Assembly (NCBI GenBank): GCA_023512835.1 | Contig: CM042092.1 | Coordinates: 310,001 to 374,000, forward strand | Origin: Taxillus chinensis | Lineage: Eukaryota; Streptophyta; Magnoliopsida; Santalales; Loranthaceae | Direction: 5' to 3' | Length of the DNA: 64,000 nt | Part shown: positions 23,614 to 36,205 of the stretch, piece by piece | Layout of the letters: each line of letters opens with the position of its first letter | Position numbering within the stretch: the first letter of the stretch is position 1 | Notes under the pieces: generated by a model | Database searches by the model: none | Told to the model about the DNA's origin: nothing | Seen by the model: the letters and a program-made list of their open reading frames with translations, nothing else | Position numbers and translations under genes: made by a program

Positions 23614-25181
23614 CAAAAGGAGAATGTCAAGCTACTGACATTAACTACAGCGCTTCCGGGAGGCAACCCGAACTTATTTTGTGAATATTTATTTTGTTTT
23701 GTTTGGATTTCTTTGTGTGTAGAGGGGCCATAGGTTAACATGAAGAAGGAGGAGAGCAATGATGTTCAGACTTGAAATTGGTAGAAATCAGTGGAGTGGT
23801 CGATTAAAATGTTAGATGACCAAAATCACTTAACAGCATGCATGCAAGCTCATGGAGGTATGTGGACAGCCCCAATTTCAAACCCTGTTCTTGTAACTAT
23901 TCTTTGTGAACTGGTTGCTCAAATGATATATTTTTATAGTGAGCCAGATCCCTCTCGTCAAAGAAAAAAAGGTTTGAACACTTTTCCCTCTTCATGTTGC
24001 AATTGTTTGAGAGACATGCGAAATTCCAAGTGTGGAGTTGTTTGTGGCATTGCAATATGGATTAATTTCCTCATGATGTGAGAAGAGTAGAATGAATATG
24101 AAATGAAGGCACTGTGAAGACTTTGAAATGTTTATATACAGCATGTTTAAGAATGAAATACTTTTAAAACCAATGGTTACTCATTATTCTCATGCATGAA
24201 ACTCATGTACTTGGAATGATATCATCATGTGTTTGAACAGAGACTTGGATCCATAATGAATTGACAACTTTTAAATAAATAACTTGATTCCTTGAATGAG
24301 TGAGAACATAACTTTACTGAGAGCTATATATTTTGATGAGTGTTCACTTCATGGAATGTAAACTTGAATAAGTGCTTTTATAGTTCTATATTAGTGAATG
24401 GATAGTTAGAATGGTGGAGTTTGAGTCATAGCCCACTTTGTTTAGAATAAGTACAATGTTCCAAGTTGTATAAAGTGCGTCTACTAAAAAAAAGGAAAGG
24501 TTATGAACTATGGAGATATATAATCCATCAAGGAAAACCTTGTAAGGTTATATAGACTACAGCATAATCCTTGAAAAAAAAAAAGAGAAGGTTATGGACT
24601 GTGGTGATGTATAATCCATCAAGAAAAACCTTGTAAGGTTATATAGACTATTGCAGCATAATCCTTGAAAAAAAAATAGTATTACAATTGTATATTTTCA
24701 GAGTGCGTTGTATATAGAACTTACTTGTACATAAAGAATAGATAAGAAGTGTGTTGGGCATTGTTACTTTTACCATCATTGTGGTTTATGGAAAAGACTA
24801 ATTGAGCATTGGAATGATGGTTGAATCACCAAAAAGAGCTAGAAAGACACTTGTTTTAGTTTAATTCCATGAAGATTTGAGAGAGAGTGAAGTAAGACTA
24901 CTTTATAAGTGAGGCTGCTTTGCTCGTTACATGATTGCAAGGAATTAAGGAATTGTTTAGAATGTTGGATATTCAATTGTTTCTTAGTCTTTTGTGATGA
25001 GAACACATAATTGTTAGACTGAGATTACCAGGTTTCATGCATGATATTGAAAGATGAACCATTGTCCTTCTGATTATTTCATTCTATCCATATGCTTTTA
25101 TATTCAAATCTGTGTCTAGCTTTTGCTATGTTTCATAATTCTAATTGCCACGGGACGAGCAAGTTCTAAGTATGGAGTTGT
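23614..25181 (+). other. Element C 3' non-coding region
   Basis: Between pol and the 3' LTR there is about 1.6 kb where Athila elements may carry an envelope-like gene. No convincing open frame is seen; the frame at 23791-24081 has no recognised domain. A tandem repeat lies at 24486-24675. The last bases before the LTR (TAAGTATGGAGTTG) stand where the polypurine tract should be, and are poor in purine runs. Confidence 0.6.
24486..24675 (+). repeat. Tandem duplication, about 92-bp unit, two copies
   Basis: Both units have an A-run, GGTTATGRACTRTGG, TATAATCCATCAAG and CTTGTAAGGTTATATAGACTA, then CAGCATAATCCTTG. They differ by a few substitutions and a 3-base insertion. Confidence 0.85.
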
Positions 25182-26504
25182 TGTTAGAGGGGTTTTTCAA
25201 ACATAATTTAATGACAAATGAAGGAAATTTTATGAGAAATGATTATGTTTTTAACTTCATTTTGATGTATTTGATTGATTAATGAGCTAACCCCCTAACA
25301 TAGCAATTGTAGATCCTTTATATGATTTTTGGATGTTTTTGAATGGAAAACAGGTTAAGTATAAGGACCAAAGAGAGAAATAAGGAGTGAAGAACAATCT
25401 GCAAAATGGTCAAATAAAATTTGAAATGATCAAAAAGAATTGACAGAGCCAAATGACTCGACCAAGCTCTCGGGAACTTTTGGTCATTTGAAATTACTTG
25501 GTCATATCAATGAATTTCAAATGACCAAATCAATCGACCATGTGCAGTTTCTGCACGACGTGTACTACAGACCATGTAACTCCTTCAGATGCCACTTGTA
25601 CCGCCTAGATCTCTTCATTAAAGGATCTGAAAACTCTCCATCAACCATTTTGAGAGGGAAATGAATTCAAAAAAGTGGAGGGAATGGTTATTGACAGTTG
25701 GATGATTCTCACATGCGGGAATAGGATCTAAAAGGGGGAAATTGATGTAATTTGGGCATCGTTGAATTAGGGAGAGATAGAGGAAGCGTTTGGGATCTCA
25801 CGGCAAGAACAATTGTTTTGTTTATTACTATGCTAGCTTAAACCTCCATGGGAGGAGGATGGATATTGATGTAAGCTTTTAATTCCTTTCTTTTGGTATG
25901 TTAATTTAGATTCCCTTCTTTGTTTATCAAATCTCTTGAATTTGCATGTGAGAATTAGGTTTGGCCATCTTAATTCTTGTTTAAGGTTATTCAATTATGG
26001 ATCGAAAGAAGACATTGATAACCGGATAGTTAAGAGATTTGACTTGTAAAGATTATATGAAAGTCAGTAATCTTGCTTGTAACCTAGTTAGGATTAGTGT
26101 GATGCCAATTTACACTCAAACAACTTGAGCACTTAATGGGTTGCCCGTCCCCCAAGCTAGGGTATACACACGGCTAGATCACTCGAAATAGGCTAGTTCA
26201 TGCAAAGGTGTTGGATTTTAGACAAAAAGGAAAAGTTTGAATTAACATGCTTTACGAACTTGGAATAAATAAATTACATCAATTGAAATCCGAATCCCTA
26301 TTTTTCCCATAAGATCATTTACATTTGCTTGTTATTTAACTTACGAACTTCAAATTGCTAATTATTACAAAACTAATCTTTAAATATAATTATAGAATTA
26401 CAAAATATACTCTTCGCTTAACCACCTTCCCCGTGGATACGATATCCGCACTTAAGTCCACTTTATTACTTGTAACGATCCGTACGCTTGCAGAATTGCT
26501 AACA
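25182..26504 (+). repeat. 3' LTR of element C
   Basis: 1323 bp; same ends and sequence order as the 5' LTR at 16675. It ends ...GCTAACA and is followed by the duplicated TTGAA. Confidence 0.92.
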
Positions 26505-26509
26505 TTGAA

Positions 26510-29480
26510 CCATCCTATGTGATTCGAAGAATGCTTCTATCACCACTACAAAAAGAGCTCACACAACGACACCAGTTATTTCAAACTAGGTATGCAGCTA
26601 GGGGTCGAGTGTTAAATGTAATTGTTGATAGTGGCAATTGCGAGAACATCATTGGGAGATTAGTGGTTCAGAAATTGAAATGGCTCATGGAGAAGCACCC
26701 AAGTCCGTATACCATTGGAAGGATAAAAGTTGCGGAGAAAATTGGTGTGACAGAATGATGTAGGGTCTTTATCACTATTGGTAAGTACCATGGTAAAGTT
26801 TGTTGCGATATGGTAGATATAGATGCTTGTCATTTGTTATTGGGTAGACCTTGGCAGTTTGATGTGAATGTCCAACATTCGGGCAAAGAGAACATTTATA
26901 AGCTAGAGAAAGGCGGTGTAAAATTTAACTTATTGCCTTTAAAAGACGACTTCCATTCTAAAACATGTAAGGGCAAGAGACGATCTTTCTTAACAATGAT
27001 CCAATCTGAGGTGGATGTGATTGAAGATGCAAAAGAGGTGCATGCTCTTGTGGTGAAACCAGAGATTACTAATGTTGATAGTTCAAATCCAGAGGTACTA
27101 GATGTGCTTAAAACTGTGTTAGAGGATTTTGCGAATATGGTCCCAGATGACTTACTAGAGGGGTTGATACCTCTAAGAGACATCCAACATCAAATAGATT
27201 TGGTACCTGGTGCTAGTTTAATTACCAAATTTACCACACTACAGGATGAGCCTAAAAGATATAGAGATCTTGCAAGAGAAGGTCCAATAATTATTGGGCA
27301 AGGGATTTATTTGCAACAGCCTAAGTCCTTGTGCAGTGCCAGCTTTATTGACTCCCAAGAAAGATGAAAGTTGGAGAATATGTGTTGATAATCGTGTTAT
27401 CAACAAGATTACTATTGGATATAAATTTCCTATACCTCGAGTGGATGACATGTTGGATCACTTGAGTGGTACTCAAGTATTTTCCAAGATTGACTTGCAT
27501 AGTGGTTACCATCAAATTCGAATCAAGCCTGGAGATGAGTGGAAGATTGCTTTCAAGACCAAAGAAGGGTTGTTCAAATGGTTAATAATGTTGTTTGGTC
27601 TTAGCAATGCACCAAGTACCTTTATGTGCGTAATGAATCAAGTACTCAAGCCTTTTAATGGTCAATTTGTTGTAGTTTATTTTGATGATATCCTAATTTA
27701 TAGCAAGACTGAGCTTGAGCATATTGAGCATTTGAGGCTAGTGTTAACTGTATTGCATAAGAATAAATTATATGCTAATATAAAGAAGTGCATATTCGTA
27801 GCCAAGAAATTGTTATTTTTGGGATTTGTAATTAGTTGTGATGGTGTCATGGTGGATGATTCTAAAGTAAGGGCAATTAAGGAGTGGTCAACTCCTTCAG
27901 TTGTGACAGAGCTTAGGAGCTTTCTAGGATTGGCTAGTTTTTACAGGAGTTTCATCAGACATTTTAGTACCATCGCTACCCCATTAACTGAATGCTTGAA
28001 GGAAGGAAAGTTCCAGTGGAATGAAGAAGTTGTTAAGAGTTTTTAGGTTTTAAAGGAGGAATTATGTCAAGCGCCAGTATTGGCACTCCCAGATTTTACT
28101 AAATTATTTGAGGTGGACTGTGATGCTAGTAAAGTCGACATTAGTGCTGTATTATCTTAAGAAAAGAGGCCAGTGGCCTTTTTTAGTGAGAAGTTATGTG
28201 AAGCTCAGAAGACTTGGTCAACCTATGATAAGGAATTTTATTCTGTTGTGAGAGCCTTACGAATATGGGAGCATTATTTGGTGGGTAAAGAATTCATTCT
28301 TTATTTTGATTGTGTGGCTTTGAAGCATCTCAGTGGACAGACAAGAATTAACAAGGATATGCATGCAAGGTGGATCCAATTTCTGCAAAAGTTTTCATTC
28401 AGACTTATGCATAAATCTAGAATCCAAAATAGAGTAGCTTATGTATTAAGCCGGAGGGCTAATTTGTTAGTTACTTTACATACTAAAATAGTGGGCTTTG
28501 ATGAATTGAAAAACTTGTTTGCCATTGATGGGGATTTTTAGGACTTGTGGAGGAAGTGCACACTTCATGAGCCTTGTTATGATTACCACATTCAGGAGGG
28601 TTTCTTAATAAAGGGTAATCAATTGTATATTCCTGAATCTTCTCTATGAGAGAAGTTGATTCGATATCTCCATGGAGGAGGCTTAGCTGACAGGTTTTCC
28701 AAAATGTCTCATTTTATCCCATGTAGAAAGACTGCTAATGCACAGGCTATTACAAAACTATTCTTCAAGGAGGTGGTTCGTTTGCATGGAGTACCTAAAT
28801 CTATAAATTTCTTAGTCATTTTTGGAAGACTTTGTGGTTTTGTTTAATTCATCTTTGAATTTTGGTAGTACTGCATATCCACAGACTGATGGCCAGACTG
28901 AGGTGACGAATAGAACATTGGGCAATCTCATCAAGAGTATTTGTGGTGAGAAACCAAAGCAATGGGATCAAGCTTTGGCACGGGCAGAATTTGCTTACAA
29001 TAATTCTATACATCGTATACTTGGGAGGACACCTTTTTCAGTGGTTTACACAAAGTCCCTGCTACATGTTTTGGATCTAGCACAATTACCTAGTGGCAAG
29101 GATGGGAATATGATTGCTAAACACATGGCTGAGCAATATCAATCTATTGTTGCAAATGTTCGAGAGAAGATTGAGCGAGCTAATGCCAGTTATAAAGTGA
29201 CTGCTGATTTGCATGGAAGACGAAAATTGTTTGATGTAGGAGATCAAGTGATGGTGTTTCTGCGTAAAGAACGTTTTCCAATTGATAAATACAGCAAGTT
29301 ATAACCGAAGAAATATGGGCCGTATGCGATTGTGCACAAGATCAATGACAACGCCTATGTCGTTGCTTTACCAAATGATATGGCGATTTCTAGGACTTTT
29401 AATGCAGCTAATATTTATCCCTTTCATTCTAATGATGTGCCTTTATATCTCGCTTCAAACTCGAGGTCAAGTTCTTCTCT
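26510..29480 (+). pseudogene. Element B pol: protease, RT, RNase H, damaged integrase
   Basis: Protease: VIVDSGNCENIIG, about 26620-26655, ending in a stop near 26757. The pre-RT linker has RDIQHQIDLVPG (27177). RT has a frameshift near 27285 and catalytic YFDD aspartates at 27684-27689. RNase H is at 28030-28470, with stops near 28043 and 28158. Integrase: the HH-CC finger and the first catalytic Asp are deleted between RYLHGGGLA and [12 protein letters not shown] (near 28684-28692). A second small deletion near 28804 removes the second Asp (text between VPKSI and KFLSHFW). Only the Glu region ([12 protein letters not shown]) remains. The tail ends as [12 protein letters not shown], then a stop at 29302-29304, with coding text to about 29480. 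Confidence 0.85.
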
Positions 29481-29492
29481 GGTAGGAGAGAA
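29481..29492 (+). promoter_or_regulatory. Polypurine tract of element B
   Basis: GGTAGGAGAGAA directly precedes the 3' LTR start TGATGTGG. It is mostly purine and correctly placed. Confidence 0.7.
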
Positions 29493-29752
29493 TGATGTGG
29501 CGGCTTGAGAAGCAAGCAACTCAGGGACGCAATTAACTTGGGATGTAAGCGAGACTTATCTTTCCTTTTAATTGCTAAGTTAATAGTTTCCTTTTAATTT
29601 CTTTTATGCGAATTTTCTTTTATGTAATCCTTTATGAGGCTATAAATAGGCCCTTCAATCGTTCTAATGATACACATAAATTTTATTCTCAGTTTTATAA
29701 ACCTATAGATGAATTTCTGCGCTGCATCTCTTGTAGCTCCCGCGCTGCGTCA
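29493..29752 (+). repeat. 3' LTR of element B
   Basis: 260 bp; matches 14983-15296 in order, including the TATA-like GGCTATAAATAGGCCC. It lacks about 50 bp before the end and has an added GGGACGCAATTAACTT-type stretch. It ends GCGTCA and is followed by GTTAG. Confidence 0.9.
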
Positions 29753-30138
29753 GTTAGCCACGAGATTTATGAGGCCTAAGACGATCATTACATTGGGGGC
29801 CCTTGAGAACAATAATAAAAAAGGGGGGACGCATTACACTTAAATTGTAAAACATAGCTCAAGTTTCTACTGAAAAAGAACAAAAAGAATTATGAATTCA
29901 CAACATTTGAGCTTAAAAGCATATAGGAAGTAGAAAAAACCATGTTCGAAATACTATATAACTAAATGTGAAAATTATAATCCACTCTTCACTTTCAATC
30001 TAGTAATTTTCAGGGGCACAGGTTTTCCTTTTCTTCAAATTTGAGATTGAAATCACCCAGTTCTACTCACCAGAAACATTAGGAAGAACATAGCATAGTA
30101 ATTTATAATTATAAATAAAGACAGACTTACCATTAGGT
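29753..30138. other. Intergenic or intronic, nothing recognised
   Basis: AT-rich, no open frame with motifs. If the minus-strand exons described at 30139 onward are real, this may be an intron or 3' flank of that gene. Confidence 0.4.
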
Positions 30139-31702
30139 GCATATCTGCTGGTTTTGGACATCATCGCATTGAACTTGTCAATTATAGCCAAGAAAACTTT
30201 ATCACCATCCTTACAGAGACAGCATTTAAATACAAAAATATCAGCAGTATGCATTAAGATGCCAAGTTAACAATCATGGACTTCAAGACAATTAATATGG
30301 ATCTAAAGCCATAATCAAAACATTGTAGCAAAACAAGAAGAAGCTTGAACCACTGCTGTCAAACTCAAGAGAAGTGTGAATGTGATGAGAGATATTTAGT
30401 GTTTTCAAAAATAAAGAGAAGGAAAAGAAAAGGCACATAATCTAATGGGTACCAGAAAAAACAAGGACAATGCTTAACGGCCCAATGTCAACAATCAACT
30501 ATGCACGAAATAAAAGAGCAAGACCCCAGTTTTATAGGGCTCTCACATTATTCCTATCAATTGACAAAGCCAACTTATATTTTCCTCTAGCCTCGACAAG
30601 GAATTCTTCACACATATTTACAATAACAGACATACTCACACACATTTACATTCCAGTGTATATATATAGTTCTTCAATGTTCAATCTTCACGGCCTCTAA
30701 TTAGTAATTAAGCATAAGCTACTTGGAAGCAATTCAGGAGAAATGGACATACTCACATACCTCACACACAATTGGATGGATCACGGATGTCACGAATCAA
30801 GGCAGGGATGGTCACGGTCTCACTATCGAGTCGGACAGATTGCCGATTGCCAGATCGAGGCAGGGACGGTCTCACAGTCATCGGTTGGATGTCACGAATC
30901 ACTGGATCACACAGTAGTGGGGCCATGGGAGGGAGGACTTCTAACGGACAAGAGGGCTCAGCCGCTTAGGGCGGCCAAGCAGGAGGGTATAAGGGCGGCC
31001 GACACGGCCAGCTATGGTTGTGTGGAGTGGAGGAGGAGATGTTAGGCTGTGGAAGTTGTGGAGTGTAGACATCTAGAGGCTAGGTCAATATGGGAGAAGT
31101 GGTGAAATGGATAAGATGGTACCCTAGCTTTGGCCGAATGTTAGAGGACTCAAGGTTCAGGTCTCATTTTGTCTAACCGGCCTTATTGGTAAAGAGGTAC
31201 GAGACATCATTGTTGTCTTGGATTCCAAAAAAAACAAGTTTACAGTTACATCAAAGCCATGGCCAATCTTTTTATTTCTGTAAACATAGTTTGTGAAGAT
31301 TGCTGCATTTCCAAGCTATGTCCCATGTACACTCGCAGATGATTGGAATAAGAAGGCAATTCTCAGCCACTGACGTCCGGCATCAATGATTTTATAAAAG
31401 AACGAAGTCTTACAATGTTTGAGTAACTGTGTGGACTAATGAATGACTCCTTTTTCTTTTCTTTTCTTCTAAACTCCACGTCACCTCCACTATCCGCACA
31501 CCACCACCACACCCCCCGCGCGCACAAACCAAATGAATATTTGTAATGAACAGCATGATTTCTACTCAATTTATGCCGTGTTAATTTGTAAGCACATGAA
31601 AACAAAACAAAGGGTAACATCTTTATAAAACACTTCATTGAAACGATGTAAAATATTTTGTGCGGAGAAGCAGATATGGCCTTCGGAAAGACCACAGTCC
31701 CA
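30139..31702 (-). other. Candidate exons of an unrecognised host gene, 3' part
   Basis: Three short minus-strand blocks look coding. 31702 down to about 31636 continues the frame of the exon at 40356-40200 if the copia element is removed with one copy of its 5-bp target; it reads CGLSEGHICFSAQNILHRF. About 31372-31270 follows a CAG acceptor and reads ENCLLIPIICECTWDIAW. 30209-30139 lies between a GTAAG acceptor and a strong GTAAGT donor and reads DGDKVFLAIIDKFNAMMSK. I do not recognise the protein. Splice joins between the first two blocks are not resolved. Evidence is coding-like composition and splice sites only; it could be a decayed pseudogene. Confidence 0.35.
31085..31236 (+). mobile_element. 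Possible tRNA-derived SINE
   Basis: A box-B-like GGTTCAGGTCT (31154-31164) lies about 50 bases after AGTGGTGAAATGG, which could be a weak box A. The unit ends in an A-run (31227-31234). This order matches tRNA-derived plant SINEs. No target duplication was found. Confidence 0.3.
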
Positions 31703-32095
31703 TGTAAGATTATTATTTATTTTTAATAATCTATTTTGTGGTCCATGTAATTAAAAGGCCTACATGCTATTAATGGACCGCATGTAATTAAAAGACTGTT
31801 TCTATATTAATGAAGGCCCAATATGATGGTTGTTAGACTGAATAGAAATTGGAAACAGTAGGGTTATATATATAGATGTATCCCTTCACTTTCGCTTCAA
31901 TTAGGTTTTAACGCAACACAGAACGTGCGTGTGGCGGTAGTTCTTCTCCATCACAGAATGCCATTAGAGAGAAGCAGAAAGGTGATAAAACCAATTCCTT
32001 TAATTCATTCATGGATCCAGGTACACTTCCGATTAAGGTTATAGTTTCTATTAAATAATTCTAGGAACGAACGATCCTGCAGTAAATTTCTAACA
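31703..32095 (+). repeat. 5' LTR of element D
   Basis: 393 bp, TGT...ACA. GGGTTATATATATAG at 31861-31875 is the likely TATA box; the same text occurs in the 3' LTR at 39965-39979. Confidence 0.92.
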
Positions 32096-32097
32096 AT

Positions 32098-32110
32098 TGG
32101 TATCAGAGCC
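32098..32110 (+). promoter_or_regulatory. Primer-binding site, initiator tRNA-Met
   Basis: TGGTATCAGAGCC starts two bases after the 5' LTR. Confidence 0.92.
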
Positions 32111-33324
32111 AGTTTGCCCTAGAATTGTTTAATTTGGTTTTACGGTAAATCGTCCTCGCACGTATTAATTATATGATCCTTGTCCGTGCAATTTTATCGA
32201 TCCAGAATTGTTTTACTGTATACACATTATTTACATTTTGAACATTGCCATTAAAGCTGTCTTCTTGCCGGAATCAGAAAAATATTGTCCGGAAAAGGCA
32301 TGAAGAGCATGGTTCGTATTTTGAAATTTTGTGTCTCCTTCCCCAAAGCATGTTCGTACATCTTTTGCATCAAAGTTTGAAAATTGGTCTTAAATTTGTG
32401 AAGGCATATGTACATAATAGAATTAAAAAAAAAAGACATAAAATCTCAAAGCTTATGCCTTGCTGTACGTATTTGTCATAAAAAGCATGGTTGAAATTTT
32501 GTTTTCTTTATTATTGCATGTATTAGAGGTCCCTCTTCCTCCTGAAAATTAAAGAGACACCTGTGGCCAGTATTAAAATATGTATACGATTAATTAAGGA
32601 TTGTAATCGTATAAAATTAAATTATATTATGTTTTGTGAATTTAATTTGCTAAAAGACCAAGTATGGTATAAAAGAAAATTTTAATACATTGTCTATTTA
32701 GTTTGAGATTGTAAAGTATATCTCAAATAATGATACGTATAATTAAATATCTATAGCATGGAAGCTTGTTAGTCACCAAAGTGGCCTAGCTTATTATGAT
32801 ATTTAGATATTCAATTATATATTTATATTTGTTTGAGAATTAAGGTATATCTCATTAAGGATTTATATAATTAAATATTCATTATATAGAAAGCTTGCTA
32901 GTCACCAAAGTGACCTAGCTTATCAAGATATTAAACATTTAATTATATGTTTTAATTATTCATGTTATGTGATGCAATTAAATTATCGAATAATTAAGTT
33001 TATTAATTATTTTGCTAGGAGGTGACCCAAAGGTAGACCATTGCTTATAATTAATGACATTATAGTGATTTATCAATATATTAAGTTAATATAATTGTAT
33101 ATCCAAAGATGACATGAGTATTGACTTTAGTATAACTGATAGTCTATTAAAGTGTTTATTATTTGCATCATTATTGGTTAATGTTATGTATTTAGGGATC
33201 ACCCAAAGGTAAACTTGAATATGTAATTAAGGTTTATTGTTTGTCTGAATCTGATTAAAGTTTTCTCAAAGCATTAATGTGTGAGTATGTATAATGATTT
33301 GCAGTTTCTGCCAATATATTTGCC
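32111..33324 (+). other. Element D leader, non-coding
   Basis: About 1.2 kb of AT-rich leader before the gag-pol ATG at 33325. Two similar blocks, GAAGCTTGTTAGTCACC near 32761 and GAAAGCTTGCTAGTCACC near 32888, with CCAAAGTGRCCTAGCTTAT after each, form an imperfect direct repeat about 128 bp apart. No gene seen. Confidence 0.7.
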
Positions 33325-36205
33325 ATGGGCAATGGGATGATCAAGTTCAATGGGTTGAACTATGTAGATTGGTCTGAGCAAATTCAGTTTCAACTAGGTG
33401 TTCTGGATTTGGATTTTGCAATAGTGTCTGACAAACCTGAAGCCATTACTGAGACCAGTACAGGAGCTGAAAGATCTGAATATGAGATCTGGGAGCGGTT
33501 TAACAGGCTGAGTTTGAACTTGATGAGGATATTAATGGCTAAAAATGTGAAGCCATCAATGCCCAAAACTGACAATGCAAAGGAGTTCATGTTAAAGATT
33601 AAAGAATACTCCCAATCAGACATAACTGACAAGTCTGTTGTGGGAACCATAATGAGTGAGTTGACTACTAAAAGGTTTGATTGGTCACAGCCCATTCATG
33701 ATCATGTGACTCACATGGTAAATCTGGCAGCAAAGTTGAAATCAAAGGGGATAGATGTGAATGAATCTTTCTTAGTACAGTTTATTATTAACTCACTTCC
33801 TCATGAGTTTGGCCAGTTCCAGGTGAATTACAACAACATTAAGGAAAAATGGAACCTTCAAGAAATTAAAGCCATGTTGATTCAAGAGGAAGGGAGATTA
33901 AAGACGATGAAGGATCATTCTGCTCATCTCACACTTCATAATGGAGCCAGTAGCAGCAAGGAAAAGAAGGATAAAAGGAAGGATAAAGCCCCATTAAAGG
34001 TTAAAGAGGGTCAAACCCACAAGGTGGTCAAGTGCTACTTCTGTAAGAAGGATGGTCATATCAAGAAAGATTGCCTGAAAAGGAAAATTTGGTTCGAAAA
34101 GAAAGGTAAGTACTATATTTCAGTATGTTTTGAATCAAATCTTATTGAGGTGCCTAATAATACTTGGTGGTTAGATTCTGGTGCAACTACTCATTTATCT
34201 CATGTTATACAGGGATTCATTACAATCCAACCCATAAATGAAACTGAAAAGTTTTTGTATATGGGAAACAGAATGAAGGCATGCATAGAAGGAATTGGAA
34301 CATATAGATTGATCCTGGATAATGGACACCACCTGGATCTAGAAAAGTGTCTTTATGTTCCTGATTGTGCTAGAAATTTGGTTTCTGTTGGAAAGTTGGA
34401 TCATGAGAGTTTTAATTTTAAGATTGGAAATAATAGTTTTTCTTGGTATAAACAAAAGTATTATTATGGTTCTGGTACTTTAATTGATGGTTTATATCGT
34501 TTCAATCTTGATGTTAATTTTGTTAAATCCCTATTTCATGTTGATCATAGTATTGAAAATAAACATAGTGCACATAATGAAAACTCAGCCTTTCTATGGC
34601 ATCAAAGGTTAGGTCACATATCCAAGGAAAGAGTATTGAGGTTAGTAAAGAATGAAATATTACCTTAATTGGATTTTGTTGATTGGGATGTATGTATAGA
34701 TTGCATTAAAGGTAAGCAAACTAGACATATATCAAAGAATCCAACCACAAGAAGTAATGCACTTTTAAAGTTAATACACACTGATATTTGTGGTCCTTTT
34801 GATATTCCGTCTTGGGGCGGTGAAAAGTATTTTATCACTTTTATTGATGACTACTTATGGTATGGCTATTTATACTTGTTGCATGAAAAGTCTAAGTCAG
34901 TGGACATCCTAGAGGTGTTCATTAATAAAGTTGAAAGGCAGCTTGACAAAAAGGTAAAAGTTGTGAGGTCTGATAGAGGTGGTGAATATTATGGTAAGTT
35001 TAATGAAAAGGGACAATGTCCAAGTCCATTTGCAAAGTTCCTTGAAAGTCGAGGCATATGTGCACAATATACAATGCCTGGTACACCTCAACAAAATGGT
35101 ATAGCAGAAAGGCGAAATCGTACTCTTATGAATATGGTTAGGAGCATGTTAAATTACAGTACTGTACCTTTATCTTTGTGGATGCATGCATTAAAGACTG
35201 CTGCATATCTACTTAATAGGGTTCCTAGTAAAGTAATTCCTGAAACACCTTATAAATTGTGGACAGGAAGGAAACCCAGTTTAAGGAATCTACATATTTG
35301 GGGATGCCTGACAGAAGTAAGGATATATAATCCATATGAAAAGAAGCTTGATGCAAGAACCATTAGTGGCTATTTCATCGCCTACCCTGAAAAGTCAAAA
35401 GGTTACAAATTTTACTGTCCTAACCATAGTACAAGAATAGTTGAGTCTGGTAATGCTAGGTTCATTGAGTATGGTCAATCTAGTGGGAGTGGTGAACCAC
35501 GTAAAGTGGATATTCAAGAAACTAGGGTGGAAAGTTCTATACCCACTGTTTCTTCTTTAGTTGTTGTTCCTCTTGTTGTATCACGGTCTCACAACATGTT
35601 AGAACATCAAAATAATATCCTGAATCCACTAGATGAACAAATTAATAATGAACTAGTTAACAATGACCAAGTTATAAATGAGCAAGTGATACCACAAGAA
35701 ATAGATTTAAGGAGGTCTATAAGGCAAAGAAGACCAGCTATTTCGAATGATTATGTGGTCTATTCACTAGAGCATGAGTGTGACTTGAGTCTTAATAAGG
35801 ATCCAGTCTCATTTATCCAAGCCATGGAATGTAACAATTCTAAAAAGTGGTTTAATGCTATGAAAGGAGAGTTAACATCAATGTATGACAATAAAGTCTG
35901 GGATTTAGTTGAGTTACCTAAAGGTTTAAAACAAGTGGTTGCAAGTGGGTCTTTAAGACCAAGCGTGACTCAAAGGGCAACATTGAAAGGTATAAGGCCA
36001 GACTTGTTGCTAAAGGTTATACTCAAAAGGATGACATTGACTATAAAGAAACCTTCTCGCCAGTTTCAAAGAAGGATTCTTTGAGGATTGTTATGGCTTT
36101 GGTGGCTCATTATGATTTAGAGCTTCACCAAATGGATGTTAAAACTGCCTTTCTTAATGGTGACTTAGAGGAGGAAGTTTATATGGATCAACCAGAAGGT
36201 TTTAT
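33325..36205 (+). pseudogene. Element D gag-pol, first part: gag, protease, integrase, start of RT
   Basis: One frame runs from ATG 33325 (MGNGMIKFNGLNY) to a TAA at 34666-34668 and then on in the same frame to 36084. Gag has a UBN2-type domain and one CCHC knuckle (CYFCKKDGHIKKDC, about 34033-34074). Protease has DSGATTHLS (about 34173). The GAG-pre-integrase motif is LWHQRLGHIS (34599-34628). Integrase: C-X2-C at DVCIDC, Asp in HTDICGPF, Asp in VRSDRGGEY and Glu in IAERRNRT. One base is lost near 35931-35945, putting RT text ([23 protein letters not shown]) in another frame up to the solo LTR at 36206. One nonsense codon and one frameshift, otherwise well kept. Confidence 0.9.

Larger units (their letters stand above)
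16675..26504 (+). mobile_element. Element C: Athila-type Ty3/gypsy, inserted in element B
   Basis: LTRs at 16675-18006 and 25182-26504 both begin TGTTAG and end CTAACA. The 5-bp duplication TTGAA is perfect at 16670-16674 and 26505-26509. The primer site matches tRNA-Asp, used by Athila elements, and the gag text (DPYYHLARFV, EAWNRFRELQRKC, AAAGGAL) is Athila-like. Internally it has gag and protease but no RT, RNase H or integrase core: these are deleted. A solo LTR interrupts it at 20403-22757. It is therefore non-autonomous and dead. Confidence 0.92.
14983..29752 (+). mobile_element. Element B: Ty3/gypsy with short LTRs, split by element C
   Basis: Related LTRs at 14983-15296 and 29493-29752 both start TGATGTGG and end GCGCTGCGTCA. 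A primer site complementary to initiator tRNA-Met follows the 5' LTR, and a purine tract precedes the 3' LTR. The flanking 5-mers are GCTAG and GTTAG, one transition apart, as expected for an old target duplication. Gag lies before 16674 and pol after 26510; between them is the Athila-type element C. The pol sequence (DSG protease, RDIQHQIDLVPG, YFDD) is of a chromovirus-like lineage, possibly Galadriel- or CRM-related; no chromodomain was seen. Confidence 0.9.

Noticed and set aside
23791..24081. Envelope-like gene of the Athila element
   Set aside because: 96 codons without signal peptide, clear membrane segments in the right place or known motif.
24486..24675. CRISPR-like array
   Set aside because: Only two directly adjacent, imperfect units and a plant genome; a plain tandem duplication.
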